Part shown: one piece after another, positions 34,065 through 46,315 of the stretch
Layout: each line of letters begins with the position of its first letter
Position numbering within the stretch: the stretch's first letter is position 1
DNA from: Neolentinus lepideus HHB14362 ss-1
Taxonomy: Eukaryota > Basidiomycota > Agaricomycetes > Gloeophyllales > Gloeophyllaceae
Assembly (NCBI GenBank): GCA_001632425.1
Contig: KV425574.1
Location: 249,232-313,231, forward strand
Direction of reading: 5' to 3'
DNA: 64,000 nucleotides
Translations under genes and position numbers: made by a program
Notes under the pieces: generated by a model
What the model was told of the DNA's origin: nothing
The model's database searches: none
Seen by the model: the letters and a program-made list of their open reading frames with translations, nothing else

Positions 34065-35178
34065 ATGGTCCAATGGAATGGATACACGATTATCGACTAT
34101 TCAGGCAGTGGATTGGTTGAATCCTGCATAGGCTATGTGAAAGATCCGAGACGGTCATCCCCTGCACCCGAGCGTATTGGCACGGAGTCTATGCTTCATT
34201 CCAATGTAGCTTCTTCGGATGGAGCTGAAGAAAATTATCCGAGATCCGGAATGCAGAATGCAATGAGGCCTTCTATGCTTCTCGACTTCGGACTTGCGCT
34301 CACTCCCCAGTGCAGCTCCAGGATTGTCAGCCAGCTGGTCTCTCTTGCGACATGATGTAAGTCCAGCATGGCATAATCTGAATGATGGAATGGTATTGAC
34401 TGAACGTGTCGAAAATCAGGTGTCAGCCACTGCCATCTACTTGGCGGTTCTGGCTGGTACCACTTCTCCTTGCGTTGCTTCCCGGGGAGTTGGTTTATCT
34501 TGCAAATGCTCATGCAGCACCGTTGAACTCCATCGAAAGCAAAGTCGAACATCCTGAAACTTCGACTGCTGGTCTCGACGCATCTTCCTGCTACCCAAGT
34601 CTGGGGACAGGCATAAACGTCCGATGTATGCATATATCAGACATGGTTGCACCCGATGCAGGTACCTCGTAAGCAGCCCAGAAGCCCTGCCCATCTGCAT
34701 GTGGTTGAGGATAGTTCGCAGAGCTATGGACACATCATCCGACCGCAAAGTCGCGACATTTGCGGGGGCTTTGGGTGGCACTTTTGGCGTGCTGTCTACA
34801 GCCTCCTGCATACTATCCTTGCTGATGTTCTTGCGGAAGAGACGAGAGAGGAGGGCCAGCGAGGCCCCTCAGTGCAATGCCCATGCTCACCGAGAGGACG
34901 AAGAAGACTATGACATAGATGGCATGTCGGCCAGGCCAGTTCCTACCGCGGAAGTGACACTGCACACCTTTCATCCCTTCAACACGAGACTCCTATCAGA
35001 GCCATCATCGTCTCAGCCTCCGCCGTACACGCCCAATATACCTCTCGGGCACGATAGTACAGGTATCCAAGGACAAGCTATAGGGTCACCCGAATCATTG
35101 CCAACGTTTGCCGAAGCGATCGCATCTCCAATCCCACCTTTACTTGCGAACCTGGGAAGACCCGCTGCGCATGCGTAG
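34065..35178 (+). CDS. Putative single-pass membrane protein, exon structure unresolved
   Basis: The 3' part is convincing: VATFAGALGGTFGVLSTA and CILSLLMF form one membrane helix preceded by a Gly-rich stretch and followed by the basic stop-transfer LRKRRERR. An acidic and then Pro-rich cytosolic tail (SQPPPYTPNIP, LPTFAEAIASPIPP) ends at the stop 35176-35178. This is the tail layout of many agaricomycete single-pass proteins with an outer sensing or carbohydrate-like domain. Upstream frames at 34065-34620, including YTIIDYSGSGLVES, fit the start of such an outer domain (the common DxxSPxIxYSGxW-like opening) only loosely. Frames are broken, so introns or damage remain possible. Function unknown. 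Confidence 0.35.
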
Positions 35179-36151
35179 AGCGAAACCGGACGCAGGTTCC
35201 AGGACCTTGAAGGGAACACAGCGCAGAGTCCAGGGGGTTTCCTCACCAGCATGTCGGTACGGTGCGGTTTGCAGGCTAATTAATGACTATGTTGGTACGG
35301 TGTAGGTATCGAGAGCAAAATACGCACCTCTCACCATAGTAAAGAAGTTTAAGCAGGCCTTCCATAGCCTCTTCCAAGTCTAGCATCTGGCACCATGAGA
35401 AACCGCGTCCGCGATAATCTGGATGGCATCACTTGCCCCGTGAACGCGAAATAGGAGGTGCTGCCCTGACATACTCACCACAGAAAAATAAACATTGCGA
35501 TTATCGGTATAGAGGCTCTCACTTCGCCTGATGCTACCATTACCTGCGAAGTAACTTTTTTTGATTCCACTTTGTTGTCTCTACGTCGTAGCTGCGGAGT
35601 GACTAGACTCTTCACTGATATCATTGGCACTGATATTACTGGTATTACATTGATTTTACAGTGACGATGTAAATCAAACTGAAAGACACCTCAATCCCGC
35701 TCACGCGTACAAATGCAAGACTTTCCGTTTCTGAGGTCCTCAGGATAGCACGTGTTCGTAGTGTCACATTGCCCGAGTCACAGTCACGCGGAGACTTCTA
35801 TAGTAGATCTATCATGCACATTTACGCGAACGAGGCAGTGGAGAATGTCATTGTATAATGGTGAGCACCATTATTTAGCTTGCACTTTTTCAAGATGTGA
35901 ATTCACTTATCTCTGGTATACTCACGAAAATTGCCACTCGCAGATTTATCGCCATGATATAGTAAAGATCCAAGTTACCGCCCATCCACAGTCGCCTACT
36001 CCCAAAGGTAACAAATGTACAGAATCATCATATGACCGTCTGTGAAAAATTTCGTGACAGCAGGTCATCAACCAAAGGGTATACTGGCCACAGGAAAATG
36101 ACACTTTGACTGGGGAAGGTATAGTATGACTACACGAATAATGAAGCCGAT
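35179..36151. other. Intergenic region, about 1 kb, nothing recognised
   Basis: This convergent interval lies between the membrane protein and the SDR gene. Only short frames are present, none with a motif. It holds both 3' UTRs. Confidence 0.45.
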
Positions 36152-36985
36152 TCATGCATCCAGGAAGGCTCGATCCGCAGCAGTGAAGTCCACATAGCCC
36201 TTGTCTTTCACAAATGTCGCAAGCCATGGGCCCTGCTTAGGATCTCGCGCAAGATTATAGAAGAACTCTGCATGGGCATGCGCGTCAATGTCTTTGTTGA
36301 CAGGTCCCCCATCGGGCGTGCGCTCATCGGCATAATAAAATCTAGAAAAATACTGTGAGCACTGGAATGAATGGCTGCCACAGATAAAGTCTCAGACGTA
36401 CTTGAAGCCTTTGCTAAGGTATGCAGCAGCAGCGTTGGCTATGATATGAGCAGTGGCTGACTTGCCCGCCCCGATGCTAGTGAAAATGAGCATCTGGCGG
36501 ACGTTGAGTATATTTCCGGTGAATATGAAGGTCTTCGATGAGTCTTTAGGGAGAGACTCGAAGCCTTTGACGGCTTCCTTAGCTGCTGCGAAGGCGCTGG
36601 TCGTATTCACCGCGAGGTCTGTCTGAAAGTCCGCTACAGAAACTGAGAAAGGGTCCACCTCAGACGGGTGCCAGGAATAAGCTACGTGAAACGATTATGG
36701 TGTTTCGTGAGCACTTCTTCTAAAAGGAAATGCAACGGTGCACTCACCATTATAGACGACAACACTGGGAATTCCAAGTGCTCCCTTGACCTTTTCGAAG
36801 GTGGAGGCGACCGCGCTGGGGTCAGAGAAATCGATCTTAACGACTAGGTCTGCGGCCTTCGAGGTCTCCTCACTAGGATTACGAGCGGCAAGCGCGACCT
36901 TGTAGCCGTGCTGAGCGAATTTGCGGGCCGCTGCTAATCCCACGCCAGGGCCTGCACCGAGAACAAGAAGGACAGGTGAGGACAT
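36152..36985 (-). CDS. Divergent short-chain dehydrogenase-like protein, copy A
   Basis: Exons 36748-36985, 36402-36681 and 36152-36341 give 235 residues. The N-terminus MSSPVLLVLGAGPGVG carries the Gly-rich Rossmann motif GAGPGVG, then ARKFAQHGYKVALAARNP. The chain VVYNGAYSW, VNTTSAFAAAKEAVKGF and TFIFTGNILN follows, where an SDR normally has N-A-G and the catalytic Ser. The usual Y-x-x-x-K is not present: the Lys is in GAGKSATAHIIA with no Tyr four positions before. The C-terminus has YYADERTPDG and ends DFTAADRAFLDA. It is probably an NAD(P)-binding protein of unknown or altered catalysis. The gene at 51870 is a close paralog with the same intron positions, and two decayed copies lie at 51069 and 59336. 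Confidence 0.83.
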
Positions 36986-37766
36986 GAGAGGTACGTTTTA
37001 GACTATTGATCTGATTTCTACAGCCCCCGCAGCAATCCAATTTATGATGTCTATCTCTATAAAGTACCGGTTGGTAAGCCCAATTTCTTAGCCCTCTTAG
37101 TCAGGCTCGTTCAAGTTAGCAATCGCAACGATTGAGTACGATTTGTAAGCTTTCGAACGACGCTTCAGTCGGTACGCGAAACATTATAGCTGATTGCTGA
37201 TGTCAAGGGTCTTATTACGGCTTACATACCTAGTGTGGCAATACCCAAGGCTGAAGGCGCAATTTCGACATCATGAGCAAGAATCACCTACCGCAATGTG
37301 TAGGTAAGCACAGATATTCCTGACATGACTTTAAATGAGCTTGTACGAAGCGTTTCTTCGCTGCGTGTTTTAACATGAGTGACCTGCCTCGACCAGATTA
37401 GACAGGCTTTGTTGTCTCATGCCCATTACTTCAACATTCGTACACCAAAGAACCAGAGGTTATTGCGAAGAACCTCACGGACTGTATATCCTACATAACT
37501 CAGAGTGGAGTCAGCTTATCGTCCATACCAGGTCGAATGCGCCGCAAAAGTAAATGGATATTTCCTGAGTTAAAAGGACCGCCGTACAGAGCGTCCTAAG
37601 CGAAGTCCGGGCCACAGTCGATTGCAGGACTCAGTCCCTACATAGGGTCGTGGCCTGACTTTGGACATGATCGAAGAAAACCAATCAGTGCAAGCATATG
37701 TTCACCAGTCCTCATGATCGCAATGCATCGACAAAGATCCTGGGATGAATCCCAGTGCGACTCTCA
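36986..37766. other. Intergenic region upstream of SDR copy A
   Basis: This 0.8-kb stretch contains the SDR promoter and the 3' end of the cupredoxin gene. No open frame with a motif and no repeat was noticed. Confidence 0.45.
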
Positions 37767-39217
37767 TCAAGCCTCGTATCGCGGAGGATACGTTGCTGAT
37801 ACAGGAGAGGCGACACGACGATTTCTCGCATCAAGACTTTCCGTATGCTCCAGGCTGGATCTTGTCGCATATCCGGCGAAGATGTTTGGACTGGCGGTAG
37901 AAGGAACAGTTTCAGGCGCTTGAGAAGTTCTCGGTAATACTGATCCATCGTTCTTCAGCAATGCGACAACTTCATGGGCAATGTCTCGAATGCTTGGTTG
38001 CGGAGCGAGTGGGCTGTATTCGTAAGGTGGTCTTGGCAGCTGTCTGGGCAATTCTGAGCTGAGCTGGTTGTTGCGCGGAGGTATCCGTTGTGGGCGATAC
38101 GGGTCCGGCTGGACAAAGTGACCCTGCTGGAGGCGTTCTGGTTGCGGTCTGTTAGGCGTCAATTCCGAAGAATAGATGCCGGTTTGCGGCTCTTTCTGTC
38201 GTATTTGCGTACTCTCGTCACCATCCGGAACATCGCGACGCGCTGATCGCTTCGCTCGATAGAGCAAGATGGCGAGGACAGTAATGATAATCACAGCTGC
38301 CACTCCGCCGACTGCGCCTCCCACGATCGGACCGACTGGTGTCTTTGAAGCGGGTTGCGGTGTTGGTGTCGGAGACGAGGATGTAGACGTAGCAAACATG
38401 ATTGAGAGGGAAGAAATAGCAGAGACATCAGAGGAAGGTGTTGCAGACAGAGACAACACCGCCACCGGCGGACTGGTTGCATAAGCTCCGACTCCCGTCA
38501 GGAATAGGGCGGGTGTGGGCTAACCATAACTATCAGTCAAATGCTAGCGTCAAGAATAAATTTGGCTAACAGACGGGGTGCCACTGACAGCTTTCGCTGC
38601 AGATATGAAGTTATCCCATAGCGCTATCGAAGGTGGATTTATAACGCTGCTATCGTCAATTTCAAGACCAACAACAAGACCGGGACTCGCTTACCCAGCC
38701 ATGCCAGCCGCGCAATGTGAGGCCGGTGAGACGCCCTGACAGAAGTACCATATTGCTGGGAGAAATCAGAAACGCTGCAAAATTTCATGTAGTGTCACTT
38801 ACGTTGGGTATCGTCCGCAACCACAAGGTCCCAAGACAACAAGTTCGCAGAAGTGTTTATCGCAGGTCCAATTAGGCCACTGTTGAAACCACCCGGGAGG
38901 GGGATGCACGGATTTTCGTACGTAGACTGGGTCACAGTATGGTCGCTAGGTCATTGTCAGGCCAGTGAACTTGTCTATCATGCCCACAGTTACCTTGAAG
39001 TAAAAAGAAATCTGACAATGTCGCCCTTCTGGGCGGAAACGGTAGGAGGATCATAAAAACTACCAGAGGTGCCTACGGTCACCTGGGTTGCTTTAGATCA
39101 AATGTACTACCGTGTCGGAGGTGAACTGTAGCTTACCAGGTGTGTTGTTTGACTCCTGACAGCCCCAGACCAGAGAAAGAGTACCGCAAGAGAAGCTGAA
39201 GTAAGTGATGAGACCAT
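37767..39217 (-). CDS. Cupredoxin-domain single-pass membrane protein
   Basis: The start at 39217 opens a signal peptide (MVSSLTSASLAVLFLWSGAV) followed by SQTTHL. Later exons code a cupredoxin-like domain: VTVGTSGSFYDPPTVSAQKG, then HTVTQSTYENPCIPLPGGF, SGLIGPAIN and PAIWYFCQGVSPASHCAAGM, which contains the family's H, C, H pattern for copper or a related site. A Ser/Thr/Pro-rich stalk, a helix IVGGAVGGVAAVIIITVLAI with stop-transfer YRAKRSARRD, and a Pro-rich cytosolic tail ending in PPRYEA complete it. It probably sits in the plasma membrane with the cupredoxin outside. The last exon extends from about 38520 to 37767. Whether copper is bound is not shown. Introns are short and I did not fix every border. 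Confidence 0.78.
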
Positions 39218-41732
39218 GAAGAATCAAGAGATAAAGAGAGTAGGAGAAACGTGAGTGCAAGTTGAGGTTGGGACCATAGCCTGGAGGCAAATACAGCTCC
39301 TGTCAATGCACAGCCCATCACGATACATTCTGCACCTGAATATCCGTATTAACGGCGACGTTGAGCATTGGGCAGCCAAGAATAGAACAAAGGACATTCA
39401 CGTAGTATAGCATCACATCAGGATGGCGGTCTCCCAGGTGTTGGCGGGATGGTTGAACGCGATTGGGTCCTGTCCCATATATTTGGGACATATGCGTGAT
39501 ACCGTCAAAGCACTGCGTTTTCTCGACAGAAAATTTACCTTGATATACAGGACCAGGACTCCAATCAATGATGGCGGAAGCGTAATACGAGCTGGACCAG
39601 CTATAACACCGATCGCGAGCTACCTTGTACAGGTACTACCGCTGGCAGGTGTGACATCGTGCCAGTGCGTAAGGAAACCAATGCCACATTGCGTTGCAAT
39701 GCAGTACACTGTACGATCCTACCATCATCAGATTGATGCATCATCCACCGTAATCAGCGAGTGCACTGCACTTACCCGTGGAAGACGTAGTAAACTAATA
39801 GACTGGGACCGGAAAAGCTATGAACATAGCGACAACTGAGCATTCCGTTATGGGTCCTGGTAAAACGCACGCAATCCCACGAGCCACGATCCCTGTTATG
39901 TTCCCATCATCAGGAAAGATAAACGTGTACGGAAGAGGCCGCCGTCCGATTCGTACAACCCCGCACAGATCCATTTCAGCCATCCCTATACTTATGTAGA
40001 GTCTCCACGCGACCAGTCCTACGTGGATTGATGCAGCTTTGATCAGCTCGACCAACAGATTGTTCCGTAGCCCGACACAGGACGAAGATAGACGAGAAAC
40101 AAGAGTTTTTCACCTGCCAGTGAGAGTGACTCTGACAACATCAAGGCCGGAAAATGAAGCAGGAAAAATCTACAGCGAGTTCCACTTTGAGAAGTAATGG
40201 GTAAGGGCACAACTGGTGTGGGCGAGTTCAAGTGTGGAGCCAATCAAGATGGTTACGATCACGTGAAATGGTAACACGCTCATTTCCTTTTCCATTCGTC
40301 TCCTCAGCTTTAGAACGGCGTCTTATTCAAGCAACAAAGACCCGTATAGTTTCTTTTGGGGAGTTTCTGAGTGGCTCTGAACGTGGCTGACTATGTAGGA
40401 CTTCCGGATCAACGCGCGCGAGTGTGGATGTGCTCTTCACCACGAGATACTCGAGGACGCGTTTTCTAGGCCATCTTTCTTGAAACCAGTGGGAGAATAT
40501 CAATCTGATACAACAGAGCTACATTTGGGCTGCGGTCGGTCCTAGGGATATCCTGAATGGGCAATATGCATACTCGGATGAATCTCGAGTAGTGGATCGA
40601 CGCGGCCTGCCTTAGACCAGAAGATTCATACTCAATGGCTCGAGTACAAGGTTGGCTTCCTCAGAAATGATCCTCATTCTTCAGACTTTGATATGAAGGA
40701 GAGGACTGAATGCCTCGTGAACATTTGGTATGGCCGATCATTGCCAATCCTGCTGCAAAGGTATGCCATGTCATGCTGGATTTCGAATGAGCTGTTCTGC
40801 TGCTGTTGGACATCAGCGGAAAGACCGTGCGCCACTGTGCTGTAAATATGGTAGCATCGTCTGTTTGGTCAATTGTTCACTAATCTGCTCTTGTTTTAAA
40901 GTGTGCTGCCAGGTCCGATGCCTGTGCTGTCTCCTTCGAATTTCATCGCGTTAGGTTTCTCTGGTCCATTGACTGCCGAATACTGTAACTCCGAATCGCC
41001 GTATTTAAGTGAGGGGGTTTCCCAGGACATTCTTGCTCGGGCTATAAGTACTTGGCTGATCTTCCCTATTGAGGCCGATTTGACCCGGTGGTCTCTCTTC
41101 TATTAGCCATAGGATTGGAAAGTTGCCCCCGGCCGAAATATCGAGCAGGACCGTGTTGCGGGTGAATGTGAGAGCACGAACGGAGATGATTTGCTGTCCA
41201 TCGTGCTCATTGCAGATCTGAGCTCAATAGTAGCAAATCGTCTCTCTTTGGCGCTCTTTAACACGTAGATCATCACTGTAGGTCGCACCGATTATTCCGT
41301 TTCCAGCTATTGTTCTCAGATCCTTCTGTTCAATCCTTCCATAATATCTATACAGGAATTCCCCGCGTAGCGCAGAAATTCCACACATGACCATTGTCTA
41401 CCTTCCAAGAGTGGAGCTTACTTGTCAAATGGATGGACAAGCTGTATGTAACAACGTCCAAATATCAGGTCTCCCATTGATCTGCTGCCCTCGTTCTGGA
41501 TTGCTTAAAGATATAATGGCTGGGCACGCCATATCGAGGGATGGCCATCACACTCGACCAGCCCAGCTGACAGTGCTCTAGGCGTCACGTGATCTTGACG
41601 TCCAGATCAGGTCCATATCCGCACCGAATTGGTAGGCAACTCGGCCGCATCTTGCATTTGTATAAGGATGCAGAGGTGATCCATCTTATTTCTGCTCTAT
41701 CCCCCTCGTCGTCTCCTCTTCTGCAGACCACC
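39218..41732. other. Intergenic region, 2.5 kb, no gene resolved
   Basis: A minus-strand string of frames at 39300-40290 (for example VELIKAASIHVGLVAWRLYI and NHPANTWETAILM) may be a multi-exon or decayed gene with hydrophobic stretches, but I could not build a continuous model. The remainder, 40300-41580, has only short frames. The last 150 bp before 41733 are CT-rich and likely the glycogen phosphorylase promoter. Confidence 0.35.
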
Positions 41733-44700
41733 ATGACCTCTACTATCGATCCCGCCAACATTGGGAAACCAAAACCGGATCGAATTCGCCGCCATGTCAG
41801 GACTCTGACCGGTCAGGAACTTTATCGACGCGCGTTCAGAGGTAGCTTGGACTGATGGAGTTATACGACAGGCTTCTTGCCCGAGACAGATTCAACTGGC
41901 AAGGCGAAGTGGCCCCGAGGTGATGAAAAGACGTGGAAGGAGGCTTTGCGGGGCGTCACTACTGGTGCGTACTCTTAACCTTGTAGCCCTATGTGTGCGC
42001 GGTCAAACAAACATCGGACAATTCATAGATGAACCTACAATTACGAAATCTATCGTGAACCATGTTCAGACGTCTCTTGCCCGCCAACCCCACAACCTGG
42101 ATGAGCTCGGTGCATATCAGGCCGCGGCCTTGTCCGTCCGTGACAATCTGATTGTGAGTTCCCAGTGGCTGATGTTATGGGCTATCGCTAACCGAGTTAT
42201 CATACAGGTAAACTGGAATGAGACCCAGCTCCACTTCACGAGGAAGGCACCCAAGCGGGCCTACTATTTGTCGCTGGAGTTCTTGATGGGACGCACTCTC
42301 GATAACGCGCTTCTCAACCTAGGCTTGAAGAATAAGTATTCCAATAGCGTGGACAAGCTAGGCTTCAACCTCGAGGACCTCTTGGACAAAGAGCGTGACG
42401 CAGCCTTGGGTAACGGTGGTCTCGGCCGTCTGGCTGCCTGCTATCTTGACTCTTCCGCCTCTCAGGAGCTTCCAGTCTGGGGATACGGCTTGCGATACCA
42501 GTATGGTATTTTCCAGCAGCTGATCTCGCCGGATGGACAGCAGCTCGAAGCTCCGGACCCATGGCTGCAGAACCAGAACCCGTGGGAACTACCGCGACTT
42601 GATGTTGATTATGAAATCAGGTTCTACGGCCACTCAAATCGTTTGGAAAATGGCAAAGCGGTTTGGAGTGGTGGGCAGGAGGTGTTGGCCATTGCGTATG
42701 ACGTGATGATTCCCGGATATGAGACCAAGAACACGAACAATTTGCGCCTATGGGAGAGTAAGCCGAAGAGAGGCTTCGATTTGAACAGCTTCAACGGTTT
42801 GTATTCCAATCTTCGTCCATGACATTGTTAATAGATTCGTGCATCAGCCGGTGACTATGAGGCGGCCGTCGAGTCAAGTAACAGCGCTGCTGCAATCACA
42901 GCCGTCTTATACCCCAACGATCACACCACATGCAAGTTATTTGTCTGTTTGACAGCTCGGAGATTTAATCTCATCAATATGTAGTCGGCAAGGAACTTCG
43001 TCTCAAGCAACAGTACTTCTGGACGGCTGCTTCCCTGGCTGACATTGTTCGCCGGTTCAAGAACTTGGACAAGCCGCTCACCGAGTTCCCGGACTGTGAG
43101 TGTATCTAATTTTGAGGCAGAGTCACAAAATCTGATGCTCGTTTGCCAGATGTTGCCATCCAACTCAACGATGTCGGTGCCTATCGATTTCCCCAATGAC
43201 TCCGAACTCATCCTGGTTTGACTCGTAGACGCACCCTACTCTCGCGATTCCCGAGCTGATGCGCATCCTCGTTGATGAGGAAGATGTCCCGTGGGACTTG
43301 GCGTGGAATATCACGACTAACACGTTCTTCTTTACCAACCACACCGTTCTACCAGTACGTACCATTTCAGGAAGGCTAGACGAAATGCTGAAGTGTCTGT
43401 CGCATTTACTAGGAAGCTTTGGAGGTTAGGGTTGCTGTGCTATAATAAGCTGCTTGTGCTAATAAAGTTAACGCAGAAATGGCCAGTTCCATTGATGGAG
43501 CACTTGCTGCCTAGGTAAGAGCTACATCTGTGTTGTATCGTCGATTCAATGCTAACTATGTTGCAGGCACTTGCAAATCATCTATGATATTGTACGTTGC
43601 TTCGATGCGTAATGCTTAAATAGTCATGCAGACGCACACTGATTATTGATACACTATTGGACAGAACTTCTCCTTCTTGCAAGGTGTGTGTACTGAACCG
43701 ATTTTCCCCTGGCCATCATAGATTCACAAATGAGTGTAGCCGTGGACAAGAAGTTCCCGGGTGATCTTGAAAGACTCGGCCGCATGTCCATCATCGAGGG
43801 TTCGTGGAGATCAACAAGTCTCACTTCTTCCTTGGCTAATCGGTGTCTATCCAGAGGGCTTCCCTAAGCAAGTCCGTATGGCTAACTTAGCGTGCATTGG
43901 TCAGTTGCCTTGAGGCTTCTCGCAATACTCTTGTTAATCTTTGTGTTATAGGGAGTCGTAAAGTGAACGGCGTCGCTGAGGTGGGTCACGTGTATCGGCT
44001 TCGCACACCTATTATACTGACCTCTGTACCGTAGTTACACAGTGAACTTGTCAGGACGACGATCATGAAAGATTTCGTCGACCTGTATGGCATCAGCAAG
44101 TTCGCCAACGTCACCAACGGAAGTGAGTTGATATCTGACTGGTGCGGCGTCGGTCTGAAGCTCACGTGCCCTCATTTCTGTGATAGTTACTCCCCGTCGT
44201 TGGCTGGATCAGGTAAGATGGTAGTGTACGGTTGGCTAAATGGTACTGATGCTGCTGTAGTGCAATCCCGGCTTGAGTCAATTAATCACGGAGACCCTGA
44301 AGATACCCAGGAGCGTTTGGTTGAAGGACCTCTACAAGCTCGAGGGTCTCCTGGCTCACGCAGAGGACCCGGCCTTCCAAAAGAAGTGGGCGGCTGTCAA
44401 ACAGAGCAACAAGGAGCGCCTTGCTCACTATGTTGAGACCACGTTGGGTGCGACTATCAACACGAAGGCTATGTTCGATGTTCAAGTTAAGGTATGTTCC
44501 ATTCCGCTATGCATACCTCTCCGTCTTGTTCATGAGTTGCATCCATAGCGGTTGCACGAATACAAGGTAGGAGAAAAGAATTGTGCACATCTGGTTTAGC
44601 GTTTAAAGAGTATGTTGACAGCGTCAAAGCTTGAACATCCTTGGTGTCATCCACGTGGGTATGAATTGATAGTCATAAGTTATTTCACTCACAGTTTCCC

Positions 44701-45869
44701 TTCAGAGGTATCTGACGTTAAAGGCCATGAGTGCAGAAGAGCGGAAGAAGGTAAACCCTAAGGTCATTTTCTTTGCTGGAAAGGCCGCTCCAGGATGTAA
44801 GTGACCGTATTCCATCGTTGTGTACGCAGTCGGCTTATCAGCGCATATGCAGATTACATCGCTAAGCTTGTAAGCTGGATAGCTCGTGACCTCGGATTGA
44901 TTGACGCTAACGTACACCGCCTCAGATTATCCGGCTCATCGTCAACGTCGCTCGGGTCATCAACGCTGACGCCGATACCAAGGAGTACCTCACGATGTAT
45001 TTCCTACCCGACTACTCTGTCTCCGTAGCGGAGGTCCTTATCCCAGCATCTGACATCAGTCAGCACATTTCGACGGCAGGTACTGAGGCCTCCGGAACGT
45101 CGAACATGAAGTTCTGTCTAAACGGTGGTCTGCTGGTTGGGACTGTCGGTATGTGTTGTCACCGTTTGAATTTCCATGTGTCGCTTCAATGTTGTAACCT
45201 TCAGACGGTGCCAACATCGAGATTGCAGAGGAAGTCGGGGAGACCAACGTCTGTAAGTCCTCTTTCTTCTGTCTTCTGCCTTGCTTTGTATGTATAAATG
45301 AGTACGTCCCATGAAGTCTTCTTCGGGCATCTCACTCCGGCGGTGGAGGGCTTGCGGTATCAGCACAGTTACCACCCTGTCCCTGTCGAGCAGAAGTGTC
45401 CAGCACTAGCTGCCGTCCTGAAAGAGGTGTCTTCTGGTCGTTTCGGTGACGCTGGGGTTTACGAGCCGTGAGTTATTCGTACTCCTTATTCACTCTGTTT
45501 GGTTGGAACTCGTACGTTTTTTTGTAGCTTCTTGAATACGGTGCGACAACATGACTACTACCTCATCACGGACGACTTCGACTCCTGTTAGTAATATAAC
45601 CTTTTGCTACTCTAGGCCTCATCTGATTTCGAACGATATTTTTCAGACATTCGCGCTCTCAGCATGGTCGATGAGGCTTACCAGGATCGCACTGAGTGGA
45701 TCAAGAAGAGTATCAGGACAGCAGCAAAGGTATTTTTTAACCTTTCCAATAGTTCTTTGCCTAATGGAGAAATTAGATGGGCAAGTTCAGCTCCGACCGC
45801 GCGATCCAAGACTACGCTCAGGAGTACTGGAACATCGAGACCCTGAAGCTTGAGCCCAATGGGGCTTGA
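41733..45869 (+). CDS. GPH1: Glycogen phosphorylase
   Basis: This cytosolic PLP enzyme releases glucose-1-phosphate from glycogen. The N-terminus is [20 protein letters not shown], and first exons end at 41811. Recognised blocks in order: [107 protein letters not shown] and [16 protein letters not shown]. The PLP site is [17 protein letters not shown], with Lys in SNMK, then [13 protein letters not shown]. The end is [12 protein letters not shown]. The gene has about twenty exons, including a 12-nt one at 43413-43424 (Glu-Ala-Leu-Glu) and others of 19 and 25 nt. One intron (42932-42984) uses a GC donor (GCAAGT) and keeps the frame. Length and motifs fit fungal Gph1. Confidence 0.95.
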
Positions 45870-46315
45870 TGCTAACTGACTTCAGCCAAAAAAACCACTG
45901 TATCTCAGCACCATCAACAAAGGTGTATCAGATGTGTACTATGTAGGACTAGCAATTGAACAATAGAGCAGAGAAAGCGCATCACAGAACAATCAGCAGG
46001 GCACTATGGGTTTGAAGTCCAATAAGACGCTATTATAATGAGCGAGACGAAGAGAAACGCAAGCAACCAAAGAGTGTGGGCAGGCAGGACAGCCAAGATA
46101 GTAACAGAAGTCATGACATATTACTTACATACATACTGCAGATATAAGCACGATAGATAAGGGTATCGGAAAGGATGCAAAGCAACATCATATGTGGGTA
46201 TCAATAACGAGCAATTAAGCAGATCTCACGCAGGAGGATCTGTTGGTGCATCTTCCTTGGATTCATGCCCTAATATGACAGAAGGCTGAGTACCGTATGC
46301 AAGTCCGGCGTATAA
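45870..46315. other. Convergent intergenic region GPH1/MSB1
   Basis: Both flanking genes end here. The A-rich segment from 45886 and the many short AT tracts suit polyadenylation signals. No gene or repeat was noticed. Confidence 0.5.
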
